Part shown: positions 27,236-35,504 of the stretch, one piece after another | Numbering within the stretch: the first letter of the stretch is position 1 | Layout of the letters: each line of letters opens with the position of its first letter | Assembly: GCA_036268455.1 (NCBI GenBank) | Contig: DATAUD010000022.1 | Span: forward strand, 124,001 to 188,000 | Direction of reading: 5' to 3' | Length of the DNA: 64,000 bases | DNA from: DATAUD01 sp036268455 | GTDB taxonomy: Bacteria > Verrucomicrobiota > Verrucomicrobiia > Limisphaerales > Palsa-1400 | Program-made: the position numbers and the translations under genes | Notes under the pieces: generated by a model | The model's input: the letters and a program-made list of their open reading frames with translations, nothing else | The model's database searches: none | What the model was told of the DNA's origin: nothing

Positions 27236-27370
27236 GGGTTTTCAGGAATTTTATCGGACGGGAAAGAATTCTATAATGGTATAAACCTCCGGCAAGTTTT
27301 ATCTTTTCTGGCAGTAGCTCGATCGAGCACCACGCTTGCGATCCCCTCCCGATCCATTTCAAACCTGCTC

Positions 27371-27802
27371 TCAGCGACTCGGACAAATCACCCTGTAATT
27401 CAAAGCGCGGGCTGCCTTGGCCTGCCCATTGTCCAATGTCATAAGCCGCGTCAATTTCAATTCCTCAATCGCCGCCAGATGAAGCCGGTCCAGCGTGCGG
27501 CAATGTGGCGATTGCGGATGCCGATGCCGCCGCAAGGCAGTCGAGAAAATCGCCGCGGGTAAATGTCGGAAGTGGAAAGGATCAAAATTGCGCATGGCAA
27601 CGAGTTTTGCCTGATATTGCCTCCATTGACTGGCGCGAATTTCTCCGCCTGCGGCAGCCGATTTCAACTGAACCTCTGTTTCCAATTCCGTTAACGACGA
27701 AATAACCACCGCTTCCTCATTTTCCACAGCGGCGCGCACGGCAGGGCTTTCCGGCTCATCGCGCAACAGTTTGAGAAGGCAACTGGTGTCCAGATAGATC
27801 AT
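27371..27802 (-). CDS. vapC: VapC-type PIN-domain toxin
   Basis: 143 residues. PIN motif residues: Asp5 in MIYLDTSCLLKLL, Glu in SSLTELETEVQL, Asp in TLDRLHLAAIEEL and the last Asp in LMTLDNGQAKAA. Predicted Mg2+-dependent endoribonuclease. The ATG follows the antitoxin's TAA directly with no spacer. This is the third PIN module in the window. Confidence 0.88.
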   Translation of the reverse strand: MIYLDTSCLLKLLRDEPESPAVRAAVENEEAVVISSLTELETEVQLKSAAAGGEIRASQWRQYQAKLVAMRNFDPFHFRHLPAAIFSTALRRHRHPQSPHCRTLDRLHLAAIEELKLTRLMTLDNGQAKAARALNYRVICPSR

Positions 27803-28072
27803 TTATTTGGGTCTGCCGGCAAGCTGCCGATCCGCGCGGCTTTCCGCAAGCGCCACCTCGCTGCGTGAGATTTTTCCCCTGGCAACCTTTCTTTGCCACC
27901 GCGCGTGAGTCGCTGCGTCCCAACGTGGGCGAGGGCTTTCGGCTGGCGATATGTAAACAAGTTTGGCGACGGGTTTGGCATCGCGCGTGATCAGAATCTC
28001 ATTTTCAACCTTTAGGGCCGCTTCCGCCGCCGGCCAACGCTGGCGCAAATCGCGGATTGTAATTGTTTTCAC
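27803..28072 (-). CDS. Phd/VapB-type antitoxin
   Basis: 89 residues. N-terminal Phd/YefM-like DNA-binding fold: MKTITIRDLRQRWPAAEAAL, then LITRDAKPVAKLVYI. The basic C-terminal tail (ARWQRKVARGKISRSE) would wrap the toxin. Its stop codon abuts the VapC start. It should neutralise the PIN toxin and repress the pair. The 118 bp between this gene and the membrane gene at 28192 hold no other feature I can name. Confidence 0.82.
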   Translation of the reverse strand: MKTITIRDLRQRWPAAEAALKVENEILITRDAKPVAKLVYISPAESPRPRWDAATHARWQRKVARGKISRSEVALAESRADRQLAGRPK

Positions 28073-28191
28073 ACGCGAAGTGTAACATGTTTCACATCAG
28101 AATCAAGACGGCCCTCCATAGGCTGATTCGCTTGCTTCCCTGAGCGCCTGCCTTCGCCAACGCCACTTCAGCGCCAAAGCCGTCAACACCA

Positions 28192-28839
28192 TCATGCCTG
28201 ACCAAACCGCAAAGTCAGCGATTGCCAAAAACTTTCAATTGAAGCGCCTATCAGGATTAATCCGCCGTCACTCCCCGGAGACGGCCGGGCAACGTATTGG
28301 GAAGTCACATATGCGAGAACCTGGCCGATCACAACTACGAGAAGCCAGCCAAATGCGATTCGCCAGGGGGAATCAAGAATCCCGCCGATGCGACGCCACC
28401 AGCCACGCATACGGGTTTCAGTCACCCAGACCAACCCGCCAATGATACTCGCAAACAACATTATTTCGACGAGCCAGCCGTTTTCGCCGGCAAAGTTCCA
28501 GTTCTTGCAAAGGACGCTGCTAAAAAAAGAATAGCTCGTCGTCCACACGTAGGCTCCCATTACGCCCGCCGTCAGCCAGTTTAGCCGGTTGTGCCACAGG
28601 CGATACGGTTTTGCTTTGGCGAATTCGGCGGCGATTGGTTTGCCGTGGCCGAGTCGCCGGCATGCCAGCAAGAAGGACTCTTCCTCCTTCAAGCCCAGTC
28701 GGTTCAATCCATCGATGGACGATCGCAAATGACTTTCTAATTCGCGAAGTTCGGCGGGCAGAATTTCGCCCTGCGCGAGAAGTTGCCGCCTCCATGAATC
28801 GATGGCGCCTGTCAAATCGAAGTTGGTCTTAGTTTCCAT
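28192..28839 (-). CDS. PadR-associated membrane protein (permease prefix domain)
   Basis: 215 residues from ATG 28839 (METKTNFDLTGAIDSWRRQ). Residues ~5-75 match the permease prefix domain 1 found beside PadR regulators (LPAELRELESHLRSSIDGL; LKEEESFLLACRRLG). Four hydrophobic segments follow; the large FtsX-like permease part is absent, so the protein is a stand-alone prefix plus membrane region. It overlaps the PadR gene by 28 bp and is surely co-expressed with it. Function unknown. Confidence 0.8.
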   Translation of the reverse strand: METKTNFDLTGAIDSWRRQLLAQGEILPAELRELESHLRSSIDGLNRLGLKEEESFLLACRRLGHGKPIAAEFAKAKPYRLWHNRLNWLTAGVMGAYVWTTSYSFFSSVLCKNWNFAGENGWLVEIMLFASIIGGLVWVTETRMRGWWRRIGGILDSPWRIAFGWLLVVVIGQVLAYVTSQYVARPSPGSDGGLILIGASIESFWQSLTLRFGQA

Positions 28840-29150
28840 AATTTGCAGAGTGTGTTGTGTACCGCCAACCACTGGCCTTTTTCGGCTTCCAGCATCTTTT
28901 GGCCTTTGCGGCTGAGACGGTAGTATTTTCGTTCGCGTCCCGATTCCGTCCGCGCCCACCTGGCGCGGATCAGTCCTTCGTGCTCCAACCGATGCAGCAC
29001 GGGGTAGAGCATGCCTTCGGTCCACTCGATTTGTTCGGATGAAAGCTCATGCACCCGCCGCAAAATCGCGTAACCGTAATTTTCCCCATCTTCCAGGATG
29101 GATAGAATCAAGGGCCTCGACGAGGCGGCGACCAAGTCTTTGCCAATCAT
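28812..29150 (-). CDS. PadR-family transcriptional regulator
   Basis: 112 residues. Compact PadR winged helix: RPLILSILEDGENYGYAILRRV, then WTEGMLYPVLHRLEHEGLIRARW and the wing GRERKYYRLSRKGQKML. No effector domain beyond a short C-terminal helix. PadR-s1-type repressors control the membrane gene next to them; here the two overlap by 28 bp. A sigma70-type promoter with a palindrome in its spacer lies immediately upstream (29162-29190). The predicted transcript would start about 5 nt before the ATG, and no Shine-Dalgarno sequence is visible. Confidence 0.93.
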   Translation of the reverse strand: MIGKDLVAASSRPLILSILEDGENYGYAILRRVHELSSEQIEWTEGMLYPVLHRLEHEGLIRARWARTESGRERKYYRLSRKGQKMLEAEKGQWLAVHNTLCKLWKLRPTSI

Positions 29151-29161
29151 GCTGAAGACGA

Positions 29162-29190
29162 TTTATACCTAAAGCATCTAGGCATGTCAA
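29162..29190 (-). promoter_or_regulatory. Sigma70-type promoter and PadR operator
   Basis: On the minus strand: -35 TTGACA (29185-29190), exactly 17 bp spacer, -10 TATAAA (29162-29167). The spacer begins with CCTAGATGCTTTAGG (29168-29182), an imperfect palindrome with CCTA/TAGG arms, placed where a PadR dimer would block polymerase. It lies 11 bp from the PadR start codon. Confidence 0.75.
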
Positions 29191-29232
29191 TGTTATTCCT
29201 TGAATCCGGCCCAAATGGACCGTGAGCGATGT

Positions 29233-29610
29233 TTAATAAGGAATTCGACGCAAGCGCGGCACGCGATCAAAAGCGATGTCCGCGCTAATTACCGGCTCGT
29301 GGTAAAAGCGGCGGAAACCGGCAATCCAGTTATCGTTTTCCCCAAGGCGCCGCCCCGCCGAGACCAATTCACGATCCACGTCTGCCGCGACCTCCGCGAT
29401 TCCGCGGTGCAGCGCGTAAATTTTCCACCACTTGAAATATTCCCACGCGGCGGCCGAATTATCGAAGCCGACGGCTGCCTCCGCCAGGCTGATAATGGAC
29501 GTTCGGATGATTTCGTCACGATGGCGCGCCAAAAACGTTCGGGCAGGGCCCCGCCGCCCCTGCGCACCCTCATTGACAAACTGAATCAGGAATGTCGTGT
29601 CGGCTATCAT
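29233..29610 (-). CDS. PIN-domain toxin
   Basis: 125 residues. First Asp in MIADTTFLIQFV, Glu in ISLAEAAVGF, Asp in ENDNWIAGF and a last Asp in VISADIAFDRV, the order of a PIN RNase. Its start overlaps the antitoxin stop by four bases. Fourth PIN module; its sequence is distinct from the other three, so these are separate acquisitions rather than duplications. Confidence 0.82.
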   Translation of the reverse strand: MIADTTFLIQFVNEGAQGRRGPARTFLARHRDEIIRTSIISLAEAAVGFDNSAAAWEYFKWWKIYALHRGIAEVAADVDRELVSAGRRLGENDNWIAGFRRFYHEPVISADIAFDRVPRLRRIPY

Positions 29611-29837
29611 TTGCGTCCGCCAGACCGCCGGCCACGCTGGCTGAGCAAACGTTTGAGCGCCAATGGTCTGACATTGGGAGGCGGCTCATTTTCGTAAGCG
29701 TCGAGCAATTTACCAGCGGTCTCAGCGGGTTTATGGACGTGCCGTCGCAACACTTTGGTGAAGGAATCTCCGCTATCCTGTTTGAGAGAGGATAACAACT
29801 TGTAAACATCATCATCTATGGTGATGGTCTTGCTCAT
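29607..29837 (-). CDS. VapB-like antitoxin
   Basis: 76 residues from ATG 29837 (MSKTITIDDDVYKLLSSLKQ), an opening typical of DUF217-type VapB antitoxins with a ribbon-helix-helix-like N-terminus (TITIDDDVYKLL, SFTKVLRRHV). The tail is basic (KRLLSQRGRRSGGRK). It overlaps the downstream PIN toxin by four bases. An upstream ATG at 29873 would add 12 residues unlike the family. Confidence 0.82.
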   Translation of the reverse strand: MSKTITIDDDVYKLLSSLKQDSGDSFTKVLRRHVHKPAETAGKLLDAYENEPPPNVRPLALKRLLSQRGRRSGGRK

Positions 29838-29968
29838 ACACGAATCATACATAAATAGCGCCACGTTCGTCAACGAGCCGTAATGACCCTATTCGGGCTT
29901 TTTTCGGGGAAATATAAATAAGAAAGGGCGGAGAGACTTTCGCCACCGATTTGGGGACATTGACCCAG

Positions 29969-30000
29969 TTGAACGTTTGCGCCTGCGGGCCTACGTTCAA
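29969..30000 (+). promoter_or_regulatory. Inverted repeat in the 5' region of the small secreted protein gene
   Basis: Perfect 8-bp arms TTGAACGT (29969-29976) and ACGTTCAA (29993-30000) with a 16-bp GC-rich spacer. It ends 8 bp before a perfect Shine-Dalgarno AAGGAGG (30008-30014). It is either an operator or a leader stem-loop that could shape access to the ribosome binding site. Confidence 0.5.
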
Positions 30001-30022
30001 TCGTATTAAGGAGGAAAAAATT

Positions 30023-30373
30023 ATGAAAAACATCCGTCAAATACTAGCCGCCACATCCGCGGCCGTCGTGTTGGTTGCAACATCGCAGGTGTTTGGTGAG
30101 TCGCCCAGGCAGACTCGCGATCCCGTGCTCGTCGCTCCAGATTCGCAGCCCGAATGTGTGGACCTGAGTACGACGGTTGCTGATATTCCCGGAACTCCCC
30201 GCATGAAAGCGGACCCGTCACTGGCGGCAATACCGACGACGTGCGGACCAAAAATCGACATTACGGCTGAAATCGAGGCGATGCCGGGTTCACCGCGGCA
30301 GAAACCCGATCCGTCTGTTGTGGCAGCGCAAACAGTGCCGGGCCCGCAAGATGAGACTCTCTCGATGAGATAA
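30023..30373 (+). CDS. Small secreted protein with three ~32-residue repeats
   Basis: 116 residues. Start ATG 30023 is fixed by an ideal AAGGAGG eight bases upstream. Signal peptide MKNIRQILAATSAAVVLVATSQVFG. The mature part is three tandem copies of a unit of about 32 residues, each beginning xSPRxxxDPxxVA and ending near a Pro-Gly; the first two carry one Cys each (PECVDL and TTCGPKID), the third none. No family recognised. The strong translation signal and a terminator-like hairpin suggest an abundant exported protein. An earlier in-frame start at 29951 would destroy the signal peptide. Confidence 0.75.
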   Translation: MKNIRQILAATSAAVVLVATSQVFGESPRQTRDPVLVAPDSQPECVDLSTTVADIPGTPRMKADPSLAAIPTTCGPKIDITAEIEAMPGSPRQKPDPSVVAAQTVPGPQDETLSMR

Positions 30374-30396
30374 GTTGATCAAGAGAACGCGCATGG

Positions 30397-30425
30397 CCCG
30401 GAATCCGTGGAAGCACGGTTCCGGG
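30397..30425. terminator. Bidirectional hairpin between convergent genes
   Basis: Stem CCCGGAATCCGTG / CACGGTTCCGGG with one bulged T and a GAAG loop, 23 bp after the stop of the secreted-repeat gene and directly before the stop of the convergent RelE-like gene. The following TTCAGTCGTTTG is only modestly T-rich. Confidence 0.6.
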
Positions 30426-30426
30426 T

Positions 30427-30798
30427 TCAGTCGTTTGTGGGGACAGTCGTCCGCGCGGATTCGATCATTTCCCAGAATTTTGGATTTTCCTGCAACGCCT
30501 CGTCTTCGCCGGTCGGAAGACTGGAACGAAAGAGGAAATCTTTGAGGGTGTTGCGGCTGAGAATTCGGTGGACGACGATTCCCAAGTCGTGCCGTTCGAA
30601 ATAAACCCGGTAATCGCCGATGCGAAAGCGGTGGAGGGTTTTTCCGGCGCGTTCCAAATGGCCGAAGTGATGGAGATCGCTCTTGAGCATTTCCTGCGGA
30701 AGGCCGCGAAATTCACCGAGGATGTGAAGTTGCAATTCGCGGGGCATCCTGCCTAATTCCGCGGCGCTGGTCGGATTGAAAATGATTTGAAACTGCAC
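30427..30798 (-). CDS. RelE/ParE-like toxin
   Basis: 123 residues. The central region has the RelE/ParE pattern: a small beta strand at the start (FQIIFNPTSAAEL), a helix, then KTLHRFRIGDYRVYFERHDLGIVVHRILSR, where the R-x-G-x-Y-R-V motif and the later strand are typical. The C-terminal 40 residues are an extension. No antitoxin gene is visible on either side, so it may be a lone toxin, a regulated remnant, or partnered elsewhere. Confidence 0.65.
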   Translation of the reverse strand: MQFQIIFNPTSAAELGRMPRELQLHILGEFRGLPQEMLKSDLHHFGHLERAGKTLHRFRIGDYRVYFERHDLGIVVHRILSRNTLKDFLFRSSLPTGEDEALQENPKFWEMIESARTTVPTND

Positions 30799-30870
30799 GG
30801 GCGAAGTTTAATGCCGTGCAATCCTTGAGGCAATCGGTAACATTTCGGCCAGTTGACAGAAGGTTCGACA

Positions 30871-32097
30871 GTGACGATGAGGGAACGGGTTCCGCGAGTC
30901 GTGTCCATCGACGCGTTGCGGGGGTTGGTGATGTTTACGATGATTTTTGTCAACGACCTGGCGGGCGTGTCAAAAAATGTCGTTCCGGCGTGGATGCGGC
31001 ATTTTCACGGGCGCAGCGGGATGACGTTCGTCGATCTGGTTTTTCCGGCGTTTCTGTTTATCGTCGGCATGTCGATACCGCTGGCGCTTGGAGGCCGGTT
31101 GAATGCGGGGGCACCGCGGCGGATGGTTCTTTTCCATGTCGGCCTTCGCACGCTGGCGCTGCTGGCAATCGGCATCCTCATGGTCAATGACGAGACGCCC
31201 GGAATCGACATGTCAGGATTGTCGCCTGACTCGTGGGCGGCGCTGATGTTTCTTTCGGCCATATTTGCGTTCTGTTCCATTTCCTCTTCAAAGCGGAGCT
31301 GGCAAATTATCTCCGCGTCGCTTCGAGGGTTTGGGTTTGCCGGGATGATTGCTTTGGCGTTTATGTTTCGGGGCGAACACGGAGGGCGCATAATCAGCCT
31401 CGCGCCGTTTGCCGTTCACGCTAGTTGGTACGGAATTCTCGGGTTGATCGGGTGGGCGTACCTGGTTGGGTCGATTGTGTTTGTTTTGTTTCGGCTGAAT
31501 GCCGCGGCCTTGCTGGGATGCGTCGCGTTGCTGCTGGCACTCTATCCGGCGGAGCAAACCGGAGCTTTCAATGGATTCTGGTTGAGCCGTTACGTCGGCA
31601 TTGGTGAAATGCTGGGCGCGCATCCGTCAATCACCGTCGCCGGAATTCTGCTGGCCAGCATTCTTTTGCCTCACGGGAAAGCGGACCTTCCGGCGCGGGT
31701 TCGATTCACGGCGTTGTTCATTCTTGGATTTGCGGCGGTGGCGCTGGAGTTGAACGGGCTTTACGGCATCAACAAAAACGCGGCGACTCCTTCGTGGTGC
31801 CTTTGGGCTTGCGCGGTGACGGCGTCAGTCTGGTTGGTTTTTCATTTTTTCTCGGACCTGGGGCCGGTCCATCCGATGGCGAGGATACTGGCTATCGCGG
31901 GACAGAACGTTTTGCTCGCTTACCTGTTTTCGGAAATGCTGCCGTCGCTGCTGGACTTACTTCATCTTGACGGATTTTATTCGGCCCTCGCGGAGCATGG
32001 GCTTGCCTGGGCCGTGGCGCGTTCGGCGGGTTGCGCCGCGGTGATTCTCTGCGCGACCGCGGGGCTAAACCGCGTCGGGTTCCGACTCAAGTTGTAG
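30871..32097 (+). CDS. DUF5009 / heparan-glucosaminide acetyltransferase-like membrane protein
   Basis: 408 residues from GTG 30871, placed 7 bases after an AGAAGG. A TTG at 30853 and an ATG at 30877 are other possible starts. The family opening is clear: RVVSIDALRGLVMFTMIFVND, then MTFVDLVFPAFLFIVGMSIPLAL with the conserved acidic and His positions, and about ten membrane segments. Relatives (NagX, HGSNAT) move acetyl groups to amino sugars across the membrane. Its 3' end overlaps the end of rsmD by 33 bp in convergent orientation. Confidence 0.87.
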   Translation: MTMRERVPRVVSIDALRGLVMFTMIFVNDLAGVSKNVVPAWMRHFHGRSGMTFVDLVFPAFLFIVGMSIPLALGGRLNAGAPRRMVLFHVGLRTLALLAIGILMVNDETPGIDMSGLSPDSWAALMFLSAIFAFCSISSSKRSWQIISASLRGFGFAGMIALAFMFRGEHGGRIISLAPFAVHASWYGILGLIGWAYLVGSIVFVLFRLNAAALLGCVALLLALYPAEQTGAFNGFWLSRYVGIGEMLGAHPSITVAGILLASILLPHGKADLPARVRFTALFILGFAAVALELNGLYGINKNAATPSWCLWACAVTASVWLVFHFFSDLGPVHPMARILAIAGQNVLLAYLFSEMLPSLLDLLHLDGFYSALAEHGLAWAVARSAGCAAVILCATAGLNRVGFRLKL

Positions 32098-32658
32098 GAA
32101 GCGCATCACGGTGTCGCCGTGCTTGAGCATTTTGATTTCGCGCCAGACGGGGGGGATTTCCAATGTGTCGCGCTTGGTGTGGCCCAGGACGAAAAGGCCG
32201 CCGGGCGCCGGCAATTTGGGAAGATCGGGATCGTCCAGGAGTTGCTGGGCGAAGGACGTGGATCGGCGCGCCGTATTTTTTTCGCCGTACGGCGGATCGG
32301 CAAGGACCAGATCGAATTGTTGACTGCTTTCCGCCAATTGCCGGATCGCGGCGAACGCGTCCTGAACGCGGACCTCCAGAGAATCCTTCGAGAGGCGGCA
32401 GAGTTCGAGGTTTTCGCGGATGAACGCGGCGTGGCGGCTGGATTTTTCCACGCAGACGGCGAGGGCGGCGCCGCGGCTCAGGCATTCCAAACTCAACGCG
32501 CCTGTCCCGGCGAAGAGTTCCAAAACCCGCGCGTCCCCTACCCGCCCGGCCAGGCTGTTAAAGACCGCCTGGCGCACCAAATCCGGCGTTGGGCGGACGT
32601 CGAAACCTTTCGGCGCCCGCAGGATCACGCCCCCGGCGGTTCCGCCGATAATGCGCAT
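32065..32658 (-). CDS. rsmD: 16S rRNA (guanine966-N2)-methyltransferase
   Basis: 197 residues, normal for RsmD. Family start MRIIGGTAGGVILRAPKG followed by RPTPDLVRQAVFNSL, the SAM-binding loop VLELFAGTGALSLECLSRGA and the catalytic DPPY in LVLADPPYGEK. It methylates G966 of 16S rRNA in the assembled 30S subunit. It begins six bases after the gap stop on the same strand, so the two are one transcription unit; this pairing is not the usual rsmD-coaD context. Confidence 0.94.
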   Translation of the reverse strand: MRIIGGTAGGVILRAPKGFDVRPTPDLVRQAVFNSLAGRVGDARVLELFAGTGALSLECLSRGAALAVCVEKSSRHAAFIRENLELCRLSKDSLEVRVQDAFAAIRQLAESSQQFDLVLADPPYGEKNTARRSTSFAQQLLDDPDLPKLPAPGGLFVLGHTKRDTLEIPPVWREIKMLKHGDTVMRFLQLESEPDAV

Positions 32659-32664
32659 GGGAAA

Positions 32665-33714
<1,050 letters not shown>

Positions 33715-34078
33715 AGTTATTTTATCTTTCTAATTCCCGGTAAGATTACCGAATATGCGTTGGAATGTACTGGCGGACTGCGCAGGGTCAAGAAATTGTT
33801 GAAAGGTGGAAATTGGCGGTCAAAGGAATAACGTGGTCAGCCTCTAAACAATTGGAAAAGCCTTGAAACACCTTGAAAGAGGCATGTTTACGGGGATTTG
33901 GAGGCCATAGTTTAGCGTTTTATGGCGAAATGGGTGTCAATTGGCCATCCCCGCCGCTGAAAGATGATAATTTATAGCCTTCGCGCCATCCTCGCGAGTC
34001 CAAAGCGGCGCATTCGCGATGCGAATTTCAAGCCATCGGTGTGTGTGTGAATTTCACAGCAGAGCGGCAGGCGGCGTC
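33715..34078. other. Intergenic region upstream of gap
   Basis: 364 bp without a gene. It holds CGGTAA-GA-TTACCG (33738-33751), a perfect 6-bp inverted repeat 24 bp before the gap start and a candidate operator; two CCTTGAAA copies around 33865; and ATTCGC-GAT-GCGAAT (34012-34026), a small palindrome. I cannot place promoter boxes for gap with confidence. Confidence 0.45.
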
Positions 34079-34657
34079 TTAGTTGTGTTTGGTTTTCCGC
34101 CAAAAATTGAAAAGGCCGCGCGGCTCAGGGTTTGAGATTACAACAAATTCCGAAGCCGCTGGCGATCCGCAAGGGATCAAGCTTGGACCCTGGCAATAAG
34201 CGCAAATCATTCGCCGCCTCGAGTACCGCCATATCGAAAAAATCAAGCAGACAAAAAACAGCCCCACAGTGATCAGGCCGAAAATCGGGAAAAGAACGGG
34301 AATTATGAAGAGGAAAACAAAAGTCCCGATGGCTGAGACCGCAAACATTAACAGCAGCCCCACTGCCATACAGCCGATCCCCGTTTGCGAGACTGCCGGG
34401 CGCCCGATTGAATGACAACTTAGACACACCCAATCTTTTGGGCTGGCAACCTTTTTATCCTGGAAGACCGACGCTACCACGGGCGGCGCGGCCTGAGATT
34501 CAAACAGTGAAGCGACCGGCTTCCAATCGTTCCCACCCGTGATTGCATAAAGAGTTTCCCTGCGGATCATTTTATCCCGCCACATGGACGCCAATTGATC
34601 AAACGAATACGGCCCTTCCGTCGATCCATTGATGTCCAGATAATACTCCGCGCCCAT
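34079..34657 (-). CDS. GYF-domain membrane protein
   Basis: 192 residues from ATG 34657 (MGAEYYLDINGSTEGPYSFD). Residues 1-50 are a GYF_2-type domain, a proline-rich-peptide binding fold common in Planctomycetes-Verrucomicrobia. Then two Cys pairs (CLSCHSIG and, later, CAYCQG) that could form a split zinc ribbon, flanking two or three hydrophobic segments (residues ~85-150). An in-frame ATG at 34693 adds 12 residues of doubtful value. Function unknown. It ends the housekeeping region; the Mu-like element starts on the other strand. Confidence 0.75.
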   Translation of the reverse strand: MGAEYYLDINGSTEGPYSFDQLASMWRDKMIRRETLYAITGGNDWKPVASLFESQAAPPVVASVFQDKKVASPKDWVCLSCHSIGRPAVSQTGIGCMAVGLLLMFAVSAIGTFVFLFIIPVLFPIFGLITVGLFFVCLIFSIWRYSRRRMICAYCQGPSLIPCGSPAASEFVVISNPEPRGLFNFWRKTKHN

Positions 34658-34780
34658 CAACTCAATTCTTTGACAGCCGGGGAAAATTTGCAATTCTATT
34701 TACTCGAATCGAGGCGTTCCTTTGAAACTTGGCTCTTAAAAAGCCCTTGACTAAGCATTATCGGTTGATAAGGTTCAAGC

Positions 34781-35086
34781 GTGACGATCAAAGGTGATCA
34801 CCTGAGTGCCCTTCTTGCCCGCGTCAAATGCGCGACTATGCAACGTGGAAAAAAGACCGAACTGGCCATTTTTCTAGGCGTTAACCCGGTGCAAGTAAGT
34901 CATTGGCTTTCGGGATTTCGGTCTCCTAACGGCGATGTCACGCTTGCAATGCTGCGATGGGTCACAGCAGAGGAAGCAAAACAAAAAAAGAGCGGCCCTG
35001 GCAGTGCTACAAACACCGCCAGGACCAAGACCCGTTCTACTCACTCATTACATGAAACAAGGAAAACGAATCCGCCTAACCAATAG
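34781..35086 (+). CDS. HTH (Cro/CI-like) DNA-binding protein
   Basis: 101 residues from GTG 34781. The first 65 residues form a helix-turn-helix of lambda-repressor type: GKKTELAIFLGVNPVQVSHWLSG with the recognition helix around VNPVQVSHWL. The last 30 residues are a low-complexity Thr/Lys/Asn tail. First gene of the Mu-like element, so probably its early regulator. It overlaps the next gene by 35 bp in another frame. Confidence 0.7.
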   Translation: MTIKGDHLSALLARVKCATMQRGKKTELAIFLGVNPVQVSHWLSGFRSPNGDVTLAMLRWVTAEEAKQKKSGPGSATNTARTKTRSTHSLHETRKTNPPNQ

Positions 35087-35432
35087 CAAAACACCGTTCA
35101 AAACTCAAGAGTTTACAGAAACAGACTCTTTTGAATTGCTCCTTGGTAAAACTCCAGGTCCCAAAGTTCCAAAAGGCTACTGCCTTCTGAACATGGCCAA
35201 ATGGAAGCAAAATGAACTCCGCGCCCTGGCGGATTGCTGCAAGATGGAACTGCGTCTCTTCCTGTACCTCGCAGCCATCCATTTTCAGAGACACTTGGAA
35301 AAGGAGCTGGGGATTAAGACCGGCGATGCGGTCAAAATGTCCCGCCAACAGAGGCATGCAATTGCGCAACGCAGGGAGGTTATGGCCAGCAGGATCAAGT
35401 GTCAGGCGGATCGGATTCTCAGGTCAAACTGA
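35052..35432 (+). CDS. Small basic protein of the Mu-like element
   Basis: 126 residues from ATG 35052 (MKQGKRIRLTNSKTPFK). Basic and mostly helical in the second half (RALADCCKMELRLFLYLAAIHFQRHLEKEL; RQQRHAIAQRREVMASRI). No family recognised. Its place between an HTH protein and the transposase suggests an early-region accessory or regulatory role. Confidence 0.55.
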   Translation: MKQGKRIRLTNSKTPFKTQEFTETDSFELLLGKTPGPKVPKGYCLLNMAKWKQNELRALADCCKMELRLFLYLAAIHFQRHLEKELGIKTGDAVKMSRQQRHAIAQRREVMASRIKCQADRILRSN

Positions 35433-35504
35433 CGGCCAGAAACACGCTACAACCGCCCGGCGGCCGCACAAAGTTGAGGCCGCCGGGCAAACCCGAATTT
35501 AGCG

